From positions 10,772,501 through 10,836,500 of the forward strand of contig CM036633.1 of the NCBI GenBank assembly GCA_020746105.1: a stretch of 64,000 nt of DNA, in the 5' to 3' direction. Source of the stretch: Trogon surrucura (Eukaryota > Chordata > Aves > Trogoniformes > Trogonidae). The translations under genes and the position numbers were made by a program. Shown here in pieces: positions 62,455 to 64,000 of the stretch. How positions within the stretch are numbered: position 1 is the stretch's first letter; every line of letters starts with the position of its first letter. The notes under the pieces were generated by a model that saw nothing but the letters and a program-made list of their open reading frames with translations, did no database searches and was not told the DNA's origin.

Positions 62455-64000
62455 CTGGGAAAAGGGAAAAGATGTTCAGGAGGTCTGGGGTGGGGGGTTC
62501 TCACCCTGGGACCGGGACAGCATGTGAGCAGAGCGGCCGTGCCCAAAGGGGCACCAGCTGTGGCACACGAGGACGGATGCGTGACCTCATAAGGATGCCA
62601 GGCTTAGCTCGAAAGGTAGAACAGAAGAACATTTTCCATCCCAGTGAACTCTGCATCTATGCTGCTCGTGGGCAGCAGAGAGGCACATGTCGATGGGAGC
62701 TGCAAATACAGCTCCTGCAAGCTCCCACCACTGCCGGGCGAGTCCCAGCACCCTCAGCCCACTCAAGGTGATGCTGCAACGGGCACATGTTGCCTTCTGC
62801 TTCACAGCAATGACTGAGGAGAAGCATTTTTTAAGTATCTGTGTCCCAACACGGACACTGGGTGACCAAATCCCTTCCAAAATTCACTCCTGGGCCTGCA
62901 GAAGGAGCTGGAGGAGGACAGGCTTTGCAAGTGGTTTGGACCCAGCTAATTTTATACTAAAGAGAGGGAAAAAAAGCCAATTGCAATGTCTAGCCACAGG
63001 CACCGCGCTGCCACGTCGTGCCCGGCTGCGCTCCCCCAGCCATTGCCACACACACACCGCTGGCACGGGACAGCCAGCACGGATGTCCTCCCCCCAAGGC
63101 ACCACTTCCCGGACTGGGGAGGGCTCCAGTGCCAACCCCGAGCGGGATCCTGCACCCAGGCAGGCAGAGACAGGCTGCAAGGAGCCCTGGGCTGCCCCTG
63201 CCTGCTCCAGCATCATCCTCCCATGGGGTAACAGCCCTGCAGCGCGGAAAGACGCGGATGTCTCCCATCTGCAGGATTTAAGAAGCTGAGAGGTCTGTGC
63301 ACAATCATTTTCTGGCAGCTCCTGCCTTAGAAGCAAGTCCTCCGAGTCTGTCGCAGCAATCACAGATGCTGTTTTTGTCCCACACTGAGTGAGTCGAAGC
63401 CCAGGACCCTACAGGATGTTCCCTCCACCCTGCAAAGTGTAGGGCGAGTCTGGCCCTGGGAACGCTCACATCTTTGGGGGACAAATATAAATACGCCAGG
63501 GAAGACGTCCTGTGGAGGGGTCACAGTGTCATCTGTGGCGATGCCAAGGGGCAGTGTGAACCCCGGCTCTTTTACACTCCCCCCTGAAAATGGGGTGATC
63601 TCAAACGACACAGAAAAGAGGAGGGATGGAGGGAGCCCCACGGAGAGGGAGAAACCGGCTGGTGTCAGGCGCTGTGGAGACAAGGGCGGCCGCAGCCGGT
63701 GGGACACAGAGAGCCCTTGTTTCTGGGCTCAAAGCCACGGGGCACCGGGACGCACGCACGGCCAGAGCAAGACCTGGCCCGGCTCCCGTGACGTGCCCAA
63801 GACCAGCACCCGGGGCTGGACCAGTGCCCTGCCACTCGGTTAGAAAAAAAAACAAACCCAGAGCTATGGAGCCAAGACACAGTCTCAGCACGAGCAGCAG
63901 CTTTGGTACCTCCCCGCTGTACCTCCAGCTCCCTGGCAGGAGAGGCGACCCTGGGAGCTCAGGGTGAGCGTTTTGGGGAGAGGAACCTGCCCTTCCCCTT
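62455..64000 (-). other. PLCG1: PLCG1 intron running off the right edge
   Basis: Sequence 5' of the first PLCG1 exon in the window. I searched for the preceding exon (human MWIKGLTWLMEDTLQAPT to DRNREDR) and did not find it, so this is intron as far as can be seen. Confidence 0.7.

Noticed and set aside
62687-63289. 200-codon ORF on the + strand
   Set aside because: Lies in a PLCG1 intron, antisense, without domain similarity or splice support.

Overview
This window is nuclear DNA from a bird. Several pieces of CR1, the dominant LINE of bird genomes, lie in non-coding DNA. Two vertebrate genes with normal GT-AG introns face each other tail to tail: ZHX3 on the + strand and PLCG1 on the - strand. 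PLCG1 and ZHX3 are also convergent neighbours on human chromosome 20, so this is conserved synteny, here in the opposite orientation to the human map. Introns are short, as is usual for bird microchromosomes. The species cannot be told from the sequence alone.

Bases 1 to about 33,135 hold no recognisable protein-coding exon. Given the gene order, this is most likely the long 5' (UTR) intron region of ZHX3 or its upstream flank. It contains CR1 fragments, a very old MIR-like SINE relic, a GT microsatellite, a perfect 11-bp hairpin, one small CpG-containing patch with a TATA-like box, and two exon-like intervals bounded by good splice sites that could be untranslated ZHX3 exons.

Bases 33,136 to about 43,020 are the coding and 3' part of ZHX3, a zinc-finger and homeobox nuclear repressor. 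One large exon (33,296-36,062) carries nearly all of the protein. A tiny terminal coding exon (37,423-37,433) adds the conserved C-terminal residues and the stop. The large exon aligns to the family end to end, but about 14 one- or two-base length errors break its reading frame in two clusters. They all lie at short homopolymers and sum to a multiple of three, which points to consensus error rather than gene death. The 3' region contains a long remnant of an ancient amniote CR1.

Bases about 43,485 to beyond 64,000 are PLCG1 (phospholipase C gamma 1) on the - strand. All 28 coding exons from the EF-hand region to the stop can be placed with exact, phase-consistent splice sites and no frame error. 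The first ~170 residues (N-terminal PH domain and start of the EF hands) lie past the right edge. The gene contains a 23-nt microexon, a CAG/GAG tandem acceptor and a 9-bp polypurine/polypyrimidine tandem repeat in the intron between the two SH2 segments.

I did not find an undescribed biological system. The points most worth checking are the ZHX3 frame disruptions, the PLCG1 microexon and tandem acceptor, the polypurine repeat, and the very close convergent 3' ends of the two genes.
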